A stretch of 31,377 nucleotides of DNA from Propionibacteriaceae bacterium UBA6122 (GTDB lineage Bacteria; Actinomycetota; Actinomycetes; Propionibacteriales; Propionibacteriaceae), in the NCBI GenBank assembly GCA_002428365.1, contig DIVW01000016.1, positions 1 through 31,377 on the forward strand. The letters are read 5' to 3'. The first letter of the stretch is position 1, and each line of letters begins with the position of its first letter. A model generated the notes under the pieces. The model did no database searches, was not told the DNA's origin, and saw only the letters and a program-made list of their open reading frames with translations. Positions 9,119 to 16,666 of the stretch are shown in pieces. The position numbers and the translations under genes are program-made.

Positions 9119-9829
9119 CTACTTTCGCAGTTTGTATGTCTTAAACATGCGGATCAGCAAGCTCAGAAAGCTCTGCTCTCCGGGCAGGTTTGGAAGGACT
9201 CCGTCATCCGCTTCGAGGTTCGAGCTCCCAGCGAGAAGAGCAGATGCGGTGGATCCGGCGGTCGTTGACACGAAGGCCATGTTCTTCGATGAAGCGTCAT
9301 GCCTTAGCCCGAGGAACTCGCGACCCGTGCCGATTGTCACCGGCACCGTGTAGTACTTTGCCTCGATTAGAAGTAGCGCCGATGAGCTTGGCGGATCGAC
9401 CTGCACCGCCCGGCACCTCTGAGCCACGGTAGCGGGCAGAACCAAGACGTCCGCCTCATGAGTAACGTGCGACTTTCCTACGACGTAGACACCGGTATGT
9501 ACCTCCAAGTCAGGACGGCCACCAGTGGAAAGCAAGCCATGAGTGAACCGCTGGCCTGACTTGGACAGGCCGTTGCACAGCCTGCCCGGAGATCGGCGCA
9601 GGTGAAATGCCGAAGGGGCGCGGGGCCTGTCAGTGCGTATTTGGACGCCGTAGCTCTGCTTTCTAGCTGCCTCAAGAACGAGGCCGAATAGGTAAGCCTC
9701 ATAGAGGTCATTACCGGGTGTAGCGCTTGGTCCAGACGCTCGCATCGTTGTGGGAATTGCGTTTGGCAGGTTCGCCCCAAGGCTCGCTAGGAGCGCAGCC
9801 GGAGTCCGACCGCTAATCAGGTTGGCCAC
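9119..9829 (-). CDS. PD-(D/E)XK-like nuclease-domain protein
   Basis: The protein is about 236 residues when started at GTG 9829, which has AGAGG six bases upstream. It contains NDLYEAYLFGLVLEAAR, an acidic helix typical of the start of a PD-(D/E)XK fold. Later come HEADVLVLP with the candidate catalytic Asp and LLLIEAKYY with the E-x-K pair. The C-terminus is basic (FKTYKLRK). I do not recognise the exact family, but spacing and secondary structure fit a restriction-endonuclease-like fold. The start overlaps the preceding gene by 13 bases, so the two form an operon. A longer frame to 9871 exists but would overlap the neighbour by 55 bases. Its function, probably nucleic-acid cleavage in defence, is inferred. 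Confidence 0.65.
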   Translation of the reverse strand: MANLISGRTPAALLASLGANLPNAIPTTMRASGPSATPGNDLYEAYLFGLVLEAARKQSYGVQIRTDRPRAPSAFHLRRSPGRLCNGLSKSGQRFTHGLLSTGGRPDLEVHTGVYVVGKSHVTHEADVLVLPATVAQRCRAVQVDPPSSSALLLIEAKYYTVPVTIGTGREFLGLRHDASSKNMAFVSTTAGSTASALLAGSSNLEADDGVLPNLPGEQSFLSLLIRMFKTYKLRK

Positions 9830-10386
9830 GTGACACCTCTCTGTTCGCCTTCCTCCACCTCTAGCAACCATTCCCCTCGCGACAGTCTCGCCCTTTCACG
9901 AAACTCGCGGATCACGTTCACTACTTCAACGATGGCAACCTCTCGATCCAAGGAGGAATCCGAACCGAGAACCCGCCTCGTTGACTCGCCATCGCCCCCG
10001 TCAAGCGTCCCGACCTGGGTCAGAAGGTCAGAACTTTCACTCGGTACGTCGAAAGTCACCTCAGCCGTATCCACGCTGCCCCGCTCCACAAATCCCTCAG
10101 CTGCGGCGAGCACAGCCTTCTCTGTGAGGTCGGCACCAACAACTGCCGCCTCAAGGAGGTCCAGCAGGGTGGCGAGCCTCTGGCGCGGACCTACCGGCTC
10201 TATCCGAAACTCACCTTTTCGCGGTGCAGAGGCCTCGGCTACGCTCCTCCGGACGCCTTGCGGGAACTCGGTGATCTGACCCGCGCGGGCAGTGGCGCGC
10301 TCCTGCTCAACCAGTCCATCGAGCCCCACCTGCATCGCAAGCTCCTCAAGGTCCCGCAACAAAGCCACAACCTCGTCATCCATCAC
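9817..10386 (-). CDS. Hypothetical protein, first gene of a nuclease operon
   Basis: This 189-residue protein (GTG at 10386, or ATG at 10383) is not recognised. It is acidic and largely helical, with no signal peptide or membrane segment. It starts MDDEVVALLRDLEELA and ends EVEEGEQRGVTWPT. A helix around ATLLDLLEAAVVGADLTEKA is followed by a strand-rich middle. No Shine-Dalgarno sequence is obvious, so a leaderless transcript is possible. It overlaps the downstream nuclease-like gene by 13 bases, which suggests a partner role such as sensor, specificity subunit or antitoxin. That role is inference only. Confidence 0.6.
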   Translation of the reverse strand: MMDDEVVALLRDLEELAMQVGLDGLVEQERATARAGQITEFPQGVRRSVAEASAPRKGEFRIEPVGPRQRLATLLDLLEAAVVGADLTEKAVLAAAEGFVERGSVDTAEVTFDVPSESSDLLTQVGTLDGGDGESTRRVLGSDSSLDREVAIVEVVNVIREFRERARLSRGEWLLEVEEGEQRGVTWPT

Positions 10387-10871
10387 GGCATGAGACTAGT
10401 ACGGGTCATGATGCGCCTGCCATGTTTGGGAAGCGTTTGGCTGGGCCTTCAAGGCATTCACATGCTTGACTTGCACGGCAGCACGATGCCGACCCTCCGA
10501 AGCGGGTGCTGCCCGCGCATTGGAAAATGACGTCCTCGGTCAATTGGGTTTGAGGAGCCGCCGCAAGCGATGATCGAGACCACCCTTTGCCTATACATCG
10601 CTCGCTGATCACTTTCGGATTGGGTGAGCAAGCGCTGACCGCACCAATGCCCCGCCGGGTGCTGTCTGATGCGTTCCGGGTTCACCCCAACGGGACGAAA
10701 ATCCCCGGTGAGCTCCTGGCCACTTTAGCCATCCCTGCTCAGCCCCGGATCATTCGCGACCGAAGCCGTGTTGGTCCATCCCCCCGCGCTTTGATGTGGC
10801 CAAAAAGGCGCGTGTTCCATATGCTGAGCGAACCAGAAGTGCGGTATCCATAGTGAAACGGGTGACCTTTG
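10387..10871. other. Intergenic region without a convincing gene
   Basis: About 485 bases separate the minus-strand nuclease operon from the plus-strand metalloprotease gene. The longest frames here are short, lack a good ribosome-binding site and show no family resemblance. A single TGAGC pentamer lies at 10825-10829, upstream of the protease gene, and matches the half-site that is dense at 12034-12106. Divergent promoters for both flanking transcripts must lie here, but I cannot pick them with confidence. Confidence 0.5.
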
Positions 10872-11810
10872 ATGCCTGCACGAGATGCAGTGCGAGATTA
10901 CGCGTCAGCGGCACTCAGAGCCGCTGATGCTAGGCACCGTGTCCCTACCCCAATTGAAGACGTTCAGGTAGCCGCGCATCTCACTGCCGCCGCCATCGAC
11001 CAGTACATTGAGGCCCCCCCACCGTCGCTCGCACGCAAATTCAAGCGTCTAACTGCCAAGATCCGCGGATTCTTGTCCTCTCCCGACCGCGTGCTCTGGG
11101 TCGACCCGGACCTACGACACACGCAGCGCAGATTCGTTCTTGCACACGAGATTGGTCACCACGTCCTTCCCTGGCAACGGGAGGCCTACGCCGTCGATGG
11201 GCAGCCCCAACTCACTCCAGACACAAAGGAGCTATTCGAACGGGAGGCCAACCAGTTCGCCTCCCACTTGCTCTTCAACATCGACGACTTCACCGACAGA
11301 GCCGCAGCTGGCTCGCTCTCCCTGACCACTCCGATAGCCCTCAGCAGCGATTTTGATGCGTCACTTATCGCATCGTGTCGACGCTTCGTGGAAGAGCACC
11401 CAGCCTCCTGTGCGCTGCTGGTGCTGGGCCAATTCCCGACTAGATCGCTGGGAAAGCCTGCAGCCAAACTGCTCTACGGCGTGCAATCAGCTTCATTTGA
11501 ACGGCAATTCGGTGCGGTCATGCGTGGGCTCCGGCTTCCCCAGGCATGGCCCTCGGACTTCCACGACCTAGCCAGCGACTGCTACTTGGCTGTGACGCGG
11601 CAGGGATTCCCTTTGTCAACCGGCATCTTCCACGCGCTCAACGGGGTCAGCTTCCTTTATGAGGTGCTCGCTTCTAGGCCGCACCCGATCGTCTTGATCT
11701 CTCCCCGAAAGAAGTTCCAGTTCCCATCTCGCGTGCCAGAGGTTCGGTTCAATTCCGCTGCGGCCGAGTCAGCTGGATCCGGCGAGCAGGTCGGGGTCAC
11801 CTCCGGATGA
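10872..11810 (+). CDS. ImmA/IrrE-family metallo-endopeptidase
   Basis: This 312-residue protein has the zinc-protease motif HEIGH at 92-96 and the downstream ligand helix FEREANQFASHLL with Glu125, both characteristic of ImmA/IrrE peptidases. These enzymes typically cleave an XRE-type repressor and so induce mobile elements, toxin-antitoxin or defence genes. The C-terminal half (150-312) is an additional mixed alpha/beta region that I do not recognise and that could sense a signal. The ATG at 10872 has GGTGA seven bases upstream; a TTG immediately before it is less likely. An XRE repressor lies 330 bases downstream, and the small membrane gene between them is convergent and overlaps by 14 bases. 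Confidence 0.85.
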   Translation: MPARDAVRDYASAALRAADARHRVPTPIEDVQVAAHLTAAAIDQYIEAPPPSLARKFKRLTAKIRGFLSSPDRVLWVDPDLRHTQRRFVLAHEIGHHVLPWQREAYAVDGQPQLTPDTKELFEREANQFASHLLFNIDDFTDRAAAGSLSLTTPIALSSDFDASLIASCRRFVEEHPASCALLVLGQFPTRSLGKPAAKLLYGVQSASFERQFGAVMRGLRLPQAWPSDFHDLASDCYLAVTRQGFPLSTGIFHALNGVSFLYEVLASRPHPIVLISPRKKFQFPSRVPEVRFNSAAAESAGSGEQVGVTSG

Positions 11811-12018
11811 TCGTGTTCAGCCAAAGGGTTGCTGCCCCGAAGGTGCTACCGCCAGCAATCACGCAAGCCAACAACCCACCGTTGCCACCACTGACAGCAA
11901 GAATCGTCAGGAGCGCGGCAAGCATGCCCGCCAGAACGATTACGGCAGTCCTCAGGTCAATCAGCGAGGAGTCTGATGGCTTGCCCTTGCCCTTGCCCTT
12001 ACGCTTCCCAGTCGCCAC
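11797..12018 (-). CDS. Small two-helix membrane protein
   Basis: A 73-residue protein has a very basic N-terminus (KRKGKGKGK) followed by two hydrophobic helices, AVIVLAGMLAALLTILAVSG and GGLLACVIAGGSTFGAATLW, and a short NTIIRR tail. This resembles small pore-forming or holin-like toxins, but no family is recognised. GTG at 12018 is chosen because AAAGGCGG lies seven bases upstream and a good promoter (TTGAAA, 18 bases, TATGCT) would start transcription downstream of the ATGs at 12069 and 12051. The Lys-Gly repeats are encoded by tandem CCCTTG hexamers on the plus strand. Its 3' end overlaps the protease gene, and it is divergent from the XRE repressor, which probably controls it. Confidence 0.6.
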   Translation of the reverse strand: MATGKRKGKGKGKPSDSSLIDLRTAVIVLAGMLAALLTILAVSGGNGGLLACVIAGGSTFGAATLWLNTIIRR

Positions 12019-12033
12019 CTCAACACCGCCTTT

Positions 12034-12106
12034 GCTCAGTGCAATGAGCATACGCTCACATGGCAGCATGTTTCAACACACTGAGCACCTGCCACTCAGT
12101 CTGAGC
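12034..12106. promoter_or_regulatory. Array of GCTCA/TGAGC operator half-sites
   Basis: Five exact GCTCA or TGAGC pentamers fall within 73 bases, at 12034, 12045, 12054, 12082 and 12102. They include the inverted repeat GCTCA-N6-TGAGC at 12034-12049 and the palindrome CTCAGTCTGAG at 12095-12105. The first lies over the -10 and start region of the minus-strand membrane gene and the second just upstream of the XRE gene. This is the layout expected for a repressor that controls both divergent genes, probably the XRE protein itself. Confidence 0.6.
12047..12076 (-). promoter_or_regulatory. Sigma70-like promoter for the small membrane gene
   Basis: On the minus strand the hexamer TTGAAA (12076-12071) is followed after 18 bases by TATGCT (12052-12047). 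Both are close to consensus. A start point a few bases further would place the inverted repeat at 12034-12049 over the initiation region, which suits repression. Confidence 0.6.
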
Positions 12107-12144
12107 ATGGGCGAGTAGGCTGAACACATGTTCGAAGGAGAAGC

Positions 12145-12513
12145 ATGACAGAGGCTGAATCCGTCGGTGACTACCTGAAGAAGCTCCGAAGAGTGGCTGG
12201 GCTAACCCTGCGCGACGTGGAAGCACGCACCAACTCCAACGTCAAAAACGGGTATCTCAGCCAAGTTGAGACTGGCCACATCCAGCGTCCGGCACCAGCC
12301 ACCCTCTGGCATCTGGCCGAGGTCTACGGCGTTGACTACAACCAACTCCTAGTGAGGGCGGGCCACCGTGCACCGTCCGACGGGATGCCCGTCGACGTGC
12401 TTGAAGGTGTCCCCCTCAGCGCGATTGCGGAGCTGAACGAGGAGGACAAGGCGGACCTGCGCGAGTTTATTGAGTTCCTAACCACGCGGAGACGACACCG
12501 CGAGCCAAGCTGA
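12145..12513 (+). CDS. XRE-family helix-turn-helix repressor
   Basis: This 122-residue protein has an N-terminal Cro/C1-type helix-turn-helix at about residues 8-65: YLKKLRRVAGLTLRDVEART, then NGYLSQVETGHIQRP, then LAEVYGVDYNQLLVRAG. The C-terminal tail (DKADLREFIEFLTTRRR) resembles the region cleaved or contacted by ImmA-type peptidases in related repressors. AAGGAG lies five bases before the ATG. With the metalloprotease upstream it makes a probable ImmR/ImmA-type switch. The intergenic region contains repeated half-sites that it could bind. Its target genes probably include itself and the divergent small membrane protein. Confidence 0.88.
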   Translation: MTEAESVGDYLKKLRRVAGLTLRDVEARTNSNVKNGYLSQVETGHIQRPAPATLWHLAEVYGVDYNQLLVRAGHRAPSDGMPVDVLEGVPLSAIAELNEEDKADLREFIEFLTTRRRHREPS

Positions 12514-12524
12514 GTCGCGGCTCG
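12501..12524. terminator. Possible hairpin between convergent genes
   Basis: CGAGCC at 12501-12506 can pair with GGCTCG at 12519-12524 across a 12-base loop at the 3' end of the XRE gene. No T-tract follows, so this is only a weak candidate for a terminator between the XRE gene and the convergent histidine-kinase gene. Confidence 0.25.
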
Positions 12525-12555
12525 TCGCCCGCACGGAAGAACGGTCGGTCACCAG

Positions 12556-14190
12556 CTACGCCCCGCTCGGCACCGTCCGAGCCACCGCGACGTCGGGGCC
12601 GGCGACCTCCAGCGCAGCGTCCGGATCCCCAGCCCCATCAGTAGGAACAGAGATCCGCACCGTCGTCCCCTGCCCGGGAGCACTCTCGACGACGAGATCC
12701 CCGCGCAGGAGCTTGGCCCGCTCGTTCATCCCACGCAGGCCGAAGCCGCGGTCATGCGGCTTGCGCCCAGGCCGCCCAATACCAGCCGAGCCCCGACCGT
12801 CGTCGATCACCTCGACAACCAGCCGCTCGGCCTCAAAACTGAACCGCACCTGCACCGCAGTGGCCTGAGCGTGCCGCTCCACGTTGTGCAACGACTCCTG
12901 CACAATCCGAAACACCAGCAGCTCGTCCCTACTGCTCAGCCGGGTGGCCGTTCCCTGCACCTCAAGACCGCTCGCCATGCCCGTCCGCGAACCCAGATCG
13001 GTCACCAGCCAATCCACGGCATCAACCAGGCCTAGGTCGTCGATCAGCGACGGCCGCAAGTCCCGACAGAACCGGCGGACGTTCACCAGGGTCTCGGTGA
13101 GCGTCCCCCGCGCCGCGGCCAGCCGCTCGCGGGCGGCGTCCGGCAACTCCTGGGTGGTAGCAGTATCAATCTGCGCCAGAGTGAGGACGAGGGCCTGCAT
13201 CGTGTCGTCGTGCAACTCCCGCGAAAGCCGCTTGCGCTCCTCCTCCTGCGCCTCGGTGGCCAACTCGATGTAGGTCTCCAGGTTCTTGTTGGCGATCGAC
13301 AAGGCAGCCAGGCCATCGCGGGTGCTGGCGTGATGGCGAATGTTGCTCAACGCCGTGCCCAGCTGAGTGCCAATCGCCTCCAACACCCGGTATTCATCGG
13401 ACGGAATCGGCTCATTCAAGTAGGTCACTCCAAGCGCCCCCACCACGACCCCATCGGAGGTGATCGGGGTGACCGCACTCCGGGCAGCACTCCCCTGGCC
13501 CGAGCCGCGCTGCAACAGGCCAGCGCTGCAGGCCGCCTTGGTCAAGCTGCGCTGCTCCTCGTCGAGCTCGCCAGGCACCGCCACCTGGCTAGCGGCGATG
13601 ACCGTCACCTCCGGCGAGTACGGCCCCGCCAGCAACTCGATCCAGGCCACCTGGCGCGCCGTGTTGTCGAGCTTGGCCCGCAGGGTCTCGTCCAGCACCT
13701 TCGTCTGGTCCAGGGAGTGCGCCACCGCCGTGGCCGTCGCGTTGATGCGCGACAACCGCTTGTTGGCCTGCTTCGTCGCCTCGGCAGCAGCCCGCTCCCG
13801 GTCGGTGCGCAGCCCGACAATGAGCGCAATCACCAACAGAATCGCGAACTGCACCAAGATGCCCAGCTGCGTCTCCGACTCATGGCCGAAGATCTCCGGC
13901 GCCGACAGCAGCAACGCCCACAGGGTCGTCGGCACACCCCCGCGCACCCCGAATCGCATGCCCGCATAAACCACCGGCGCCAACAGAATCGAAACCGACA
14001 GCAGATAGAACTGGCTCTCGGCCGCCAGATAAGGGTCCTGCTCCAGCAGCAGATGGCCCGCGATGATGCCCAGCACCAGCGCCTGAATCACCCAAAACTG
14101 GGGGTCGCGCACCGGAATCTGAAGCCACCGAAACACCGCACCCACCGGGGACGCGTCCAGCCGGGCGCCCAACCCGGAGCTAGTTGCCAT
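12556..14190 (-). CDS. NarX/LiaS-type sensor histidine kinase
   Basis: This 544-residue membrane kinase starts with about four hydrophobic segments in residues 30-126 (for example VIQALVLGIIAGHLL, YLLSVSILLAPVVYAG and ILVQFAILLVIALIVGL). A GAF-like sensor domain follows at about 150-285. The HisKA_3 dimerisation domain has phospho-acceptor His327 in SRELHDDTMQAL. The HATPase domain at about 420-525 has N-box QESLHNVERHAQ, G1 IDDGRGS and G2 GFGLRGM. The ATG at 14190 overlaps the response-regulator stop by 11 bases, so the pair is translationally coupled. It would phosphorylate the adjacent NarL-type regulator. The signal is unknown; the GAF domain suggests a small ligand or cofactor. Confidence 0.93.
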   Translation of the reverse strand: MATSSGLGARLDASPVGAVFRWLQIPVRDPQFWVIQALVLGIIAGHLLLEQDPYLAAESQFYLLSVSILLAPVVYAGMRFGVRGGVPTTLWALLLSAPEIFGHESETQLGILVQFAILLVIALIVGLRTDRERAAAEATKQANKRLSRINATATAVAHSLDQTKVLDETLRAKLDNTARQVAWIELLAGPYSPEVTVIAASQVAVPGELDEEQRSLTKAACSAGLLQRGSGQGSAARSAVTPITSDGVVVGALGVTYLNEPIPSDEYRVLEAIGTQLGTALSNIRHHASTRDGLAALSIANKNLETYIELATEAQEEERKRLSRELHDDTMQALVLTLAQIDTATTQELPDAARERLAAARGTLTETLVNVRRFCRDLRPSLIDDLGLVDAVDWLVTDLGSRTGMASGLEVQGTATRLSSRDELLVFRIVQESLHNVERHAQATAVQVRFSFEAERLVVEVIDDGRGSAGIGRPGRKPHDRGFGLRGMNERAKLLRGDLVVESAPGQGTTVRISVPTDGAGDPDAALEVAGPDVAVARTVPSGA

Positions 14191-14851
14191 CGGGAATCCG
14201 AATCGAGTGCGCCCGCAGCGCAGACGCCACCGCCTCGGTCCGCGAGGTGACCCCCAGCTTGTCGAAGATGCTGCGCAGGTGCGCCTCGACCGTGCGGGGG
14301 CTGAGCGCCAACTCCTTGGCGATGACCTTATTGGCCGCACCGCTCGCTACAAGTTCGAGCACCTGCCGTTCGCGATCGGTCAGCCCGACCGGTTGCGGGT
14401 GCGAATCGGTCAAGTGGCTCAGCACCGTCCGCATTACCTCCGGCGACAGCGCCGAACCGCCGCGGGCCACCTGCCTGATCGACTCCCGCAACTCGGCGGC
14501 GTCCACCGTTTTGAGCAGGTAACCACTCGCGCCAGCCTTGAGCGCGGCCTGGACGTACTGGTCGTCGTCATAGACCGACAAGATGATCACCGCCACCTCG
14601 GGCCAGGACGCCGAAATGACCCGCGTCGCCTCGATACCGTTCATGCCGGCCATCGCGATATCCATCAACACCACCGCCGGCGGCGCGGCGGCAATGAACT
14701 CACACGCTTCCTGCCCACTGCCCGCCTCGCCCACCACCACGATGGAGTCGTCGACCGATTGGATGCGGTCACAGATTCCCGCCCGGAACAGTGGATGGTC
14801 ATCGACCACGAGCACCGCTATTTGGTCTTCGCGTAGCACGACCACCTCCAC
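14180..14851 (-). CDS. NarL/FixJ-family response regulator
   Basis: This 223-residue protein has a receiver domain with the acidic pair Asp17/Asp18, phospho-acceptor Asp64 in VVLMDIAMAGMNG, and LKTVDAAEL carrying the conserved lysine. A LuxR-type helix-turn-helix follows at about 155-215 (LTDRERQVLELVASG, KELALSPRTVEAHLRSIFDKLGV). It acts with the kinase encoded immediately downstream. GTG at 14851 is the longest start; a GTG two codons later has a better-spaced GGAGAGG. The gene diverges from the small membrane-protein operon at 15134, a likely regulatory target. An inverted repeat GGTGA-TT-TCACC lies in the shared upstream region. Confidence 0.94.
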   Translation of the reverse strand: MEVVVLREDQIAVLVVDDHPLFRAGICDRIQSVDDSIVVVGEAGSGQEACEFIAAAPPAVVLMDIAMAGMNGIEATRVISASWPEVAVIILSVYDDDQYVQAALKAGASGYLLKTVDAAELRESIRQVARGGSALSPEVMRTVLSHLTDSHPQPVGLTDRERQVLELVASGAANKVIAKELALSPRTVEAHLRSIFDKLGVTSRTEAVASALRAHSIRIPDGN

Positions 14852-14958
14852 CTCTCCCCCGCACCCGTGGGAGTTCGGCTGCGTCCGCCTCGACGCCGTT
14901 TTTCAACGATACGCCCCCACCTGCCACACCCACCGAAGCCCACCGCCGAGCCCAAGTA

Positions 14959-14970
14959 GGTGATTTCACC
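14959..14970. promoter_or_regulatory. Candidate inverted-repeat operator between divergent genes
   Basis: GGTGA and TCACC are separated by TT in the 282-base region between the response-regulator gene and the divergent membrane-protein gene. A short symmetric site in this position could be bound by the NarL-type regulator, but there is only one copy and the assignment is speculative. Confidence 0.3.
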
Positions 14971-15133
14971 GATCCGGAACTAGGTAGAACCACCGAGTTG
15001 GTCTGCGGAAAGTGCCGATGCGCACGTCCCGCCAACGCGACCAGAATGAAAGCAGATCGAAATCCTTGCCTAGTGTGCGCGGACTCCCCCGAGTCTCCAC
15101 CGTCGCCCGGCTCAATCGAAAGGTGGTGGCAAA

Positions 15134-15646
15134 GTGACCCTCACGTATCGAGAAACCTGGACACTGGTCCACGGCATGATCTTCGGCGTCATCTTCCTGC
15201 TTGGATTCACCGGCGGACTTGAAGCCCTCTACAGCCTTCGGCCACAGCTACTCACCGTGGCTGGCGTACGTGACCGCGTGACGCGCCTGCGCATCTGGGT
15301 CGTCGCAATGGCCGTAGCCGCCTGGGGCACCGTCATCACGGGCACCTGGATCGTCTACCCCTGGTACCGCGACAAAGCCCCCGAAAGTGCCAAGTCGATT
15401 CTGGTAGCCGACCCGGCTACCGAGATGTGGCACTCCTTCGGCATGGAGTGGAAAGAGCACGTCGCCTGGTTCAGTCCAATACTGGCCACCGTTGTCGCCT
15501 TCATCGTCGTCTACTACGGCGTCCGGATCGTCAAGCACGAAGGCGCCCGCAAAGCAGCCATGGTGCTCTTCGTCCTAGCCTTCGTTCTCGCGGCAATCGC
15601 CGGTGGGCTCGGCGCCTTGATCACCAAGACCTCACCGGTCCTGTAA
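15134..15646 (+). CDS. Four-helix membrane protein, possible haem-binding
   Basis: This 170-residue protein has four predicted transmembrane helices: near 8-30 (WTLVHGMIFGVIFLLGFTGG), 52-75 (WVVAMAVAAWGTVITGTW), 112-130 (AWFSPILATVVAFIVVYYG) and 140-162 (AAMVLFVLAFVLAAIAGGLG). His13 in the first helix and His109 in MEWKEHVAWF at the start of the third could be haem ligands as in small cytochrome b-like proteins. This is inference from the pattern, and no named family is recognised. The start is a GTG with GGTGG upstream. It is followed 11 bases later by another small membrane gene and diverges from a two-component regulator. Confidence 0.75.
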   Translation: MTLTYRETWTLVHGMIFGVIFLLGFTGGLEALYSLRPQLLTVAGVRDRVTRLRIWVVAMAVAAWGTVITGTWIVYPWYRDKAPESAKSILVADPATEMWHSFGMEWKEHVAWFSPILATVVAFIVVYYGVRIVKHEGARKAAMVLFVLAFVLAAIAGGLGALITKTSPVL

Positions 15647-15657
15647 GGGAGATGGAC

Positions 15658-16032
15658 ATGACCACGAACTCAGTAAATGAATCAGTCAGCCTCGAAGACC
15701 TAGGCGTTCAGGACAAGCCGGACGGCCCCGTTGCCGCAGCCATCATCGCTGGCGGTATCGGCGCCTTCATGCTCGGCCTCTTCACGATCCTTTCCGAGGC
15801 GAGTGCGGGCTTCAAAGCCCTCGCGACCCTCAGTTCAAGCGTCGGCACCCTCTCGGGCAAGGCCGTCTTCACGGTGGTCGTCTGGCTCGCAGCTTGGGCC
15901 GGCCTGCACTTCGCTCTACGCAACAAGAGTTTTGATCTCACCAAGGCACTCATGATCGCGCTCGTGCTGATTGCCCTTGGTGTGGTGGCGACCATCCCCC
16001 CGATCTTTGTGATGTTCGCCCCTGCGGAATAG
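15658..16032 (+). CDS. Small membrane protein, partner of the upstream gene
   Basis: A 124-residue protein has a soluble acidic N-terminus (TNSVNESVSLEDLG) and three hydrophobic segments: VAAAIIAGGIGAFMLGLFTI, AVFTVVVWLAAWAGLHFAL and MIALVLIALGVVATIPPIFV. ATG at 15658 is chosen because AAGGGAG ends five bases upstream; ATG at 15652 would sit directly on that site. Close spacing to the preceding gene indicates an operon and possibly one membrane complex. No family is recognised. Confidence 0.75.
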   Translation: MTTNSVNESVSLEDLGVQDKPDGPVAAAIIAGGIGAFMLGLFTILSEASAGFKALATLSSSVGTLSGKAVFTVVVWLAAWAGLHFALRNKSFDLTKALMIALVLIALGVVATIPPIFVMFAPAE

Positions 16033-16130
16033 GTCCCCCCTCCGCGCCCCTCACGCAGCCGGCTCGTCCAACGACTCCCCCAGGGTCGGACGGGTCGGCT
16101 GTGAGTTTCGCTGGATGTCTCTACTTCAAG

Positions 16131-16181
16131 TTCACCGGCCTGGAGCTCATCAACCCCTGGAACCAGTGAAGCCAGCCACCT
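16131..16181. repeat. 51-bp direct repeat, copy A
   Basis: This copy matches 18202-18252 at 46 of 51 positions in the same orientation; a weaker match continues upstream to a shared TGGATGTC. The two copies bracket the membrane LuxR-type gene about 2.07 kb apart. The shared core includes CTGGAGCTCATCAACCCCT. Confidence 0.85.
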
Positions 16182-16265
16182 AGCCAGTCGAGACCGGTGG
16201 CGCCACGGCGGAATCGTCGCCTTCGCGAGCCCATCAAGCCCGTCTGGCCACCCCCACACACAGCA

Positions 16266-16305
16266 CATCGGCTCGGGTGAGATGGCGGTCTCTCCCGAGC
16301 CGATG
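16266..16305. other. Long perfect hairpin in non-coding DNA
   Basis: CATCGGCTCGGG (16266-16277) pairs perfectly with CCCGAGCCGATG (16294-16305). After one T-T mismatch a further four pairs (GAGA/TCTC) close a six-base TGGCGG loop. There is no T-tract on either side, so it is not a standard intrinsic terminator. It may be an RNA structural element or a relic of a mobile-element end. Confidence 0.8.
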
Positions 16306-16666
16306 GATAAGTCGTCCGGTGTACCTGCGGATCTAGCCTCCGTAAGGGCCGACTCATCTGCGGTGCGATCACGGCTTTTGGTCTAGAGGCCGGGGGGTGG
16401 CCCTTCACCTGATCGCTCGCGCCCCGGGGGGTACCGGGCCACAACACCACTTTGCATCGGTTCGGCGCTTCCCGCAGCCCAGCTGCATCCCCTGAAGCTC
16501 ACGGTTGCCAAGTTCATCGGTTTTAACTGACCCCCCTGGGGCTACTCACTAGAAATCAGTGATGCCGCGCAGTGGGTGTGAAAAGATCGTTCTTGTCTGA
16601 GTCCCACGCCACCAGGGATGGACGCAATGCCGGGCGGCCCACCAATACCGCCCAAGAGGATCCTTC

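Larger units (their letters stand above)
16033..16666. other. Non-coding region with repeat copy and structured segment
   Basis: About 630 bases carry no convincing gene. The region contains copy A of a 51-bp direct repeat (16131-16181), a strong hairpin (16266-16305), the spaced inverted repeat GCGATCA (16365-16371) with TGATCGC (16410-16416), and a very GC-rich run at 16390-16440. It could be a long leader of the LuxR-type gene, a structured RNA, or the remains of a mobile element. Confidence 0.5.

Noticed and set aside
10587..10853. 88-codon plus-strand ORF before the metalloprotease gene
   Set aside because: It has no ribosome-binding site, no family-like pattern and a biased composition.
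12019..12069. Longer N-terminus (ATG 12069 or 12051) for the small membrane protein
   Set aside because: A good promoter places the transcript start downstream of these codons, and only the GTG at 12018 has a well-spaced ribosome-binding site.
13210..14250. 346-codon plus-strand ORF opposite the histidine kinase
   Set aside because: It is rich in Arg, Gln and His with no family pattern and lies antisense to clear kinase domains; it is a GC-driven shadow frame.
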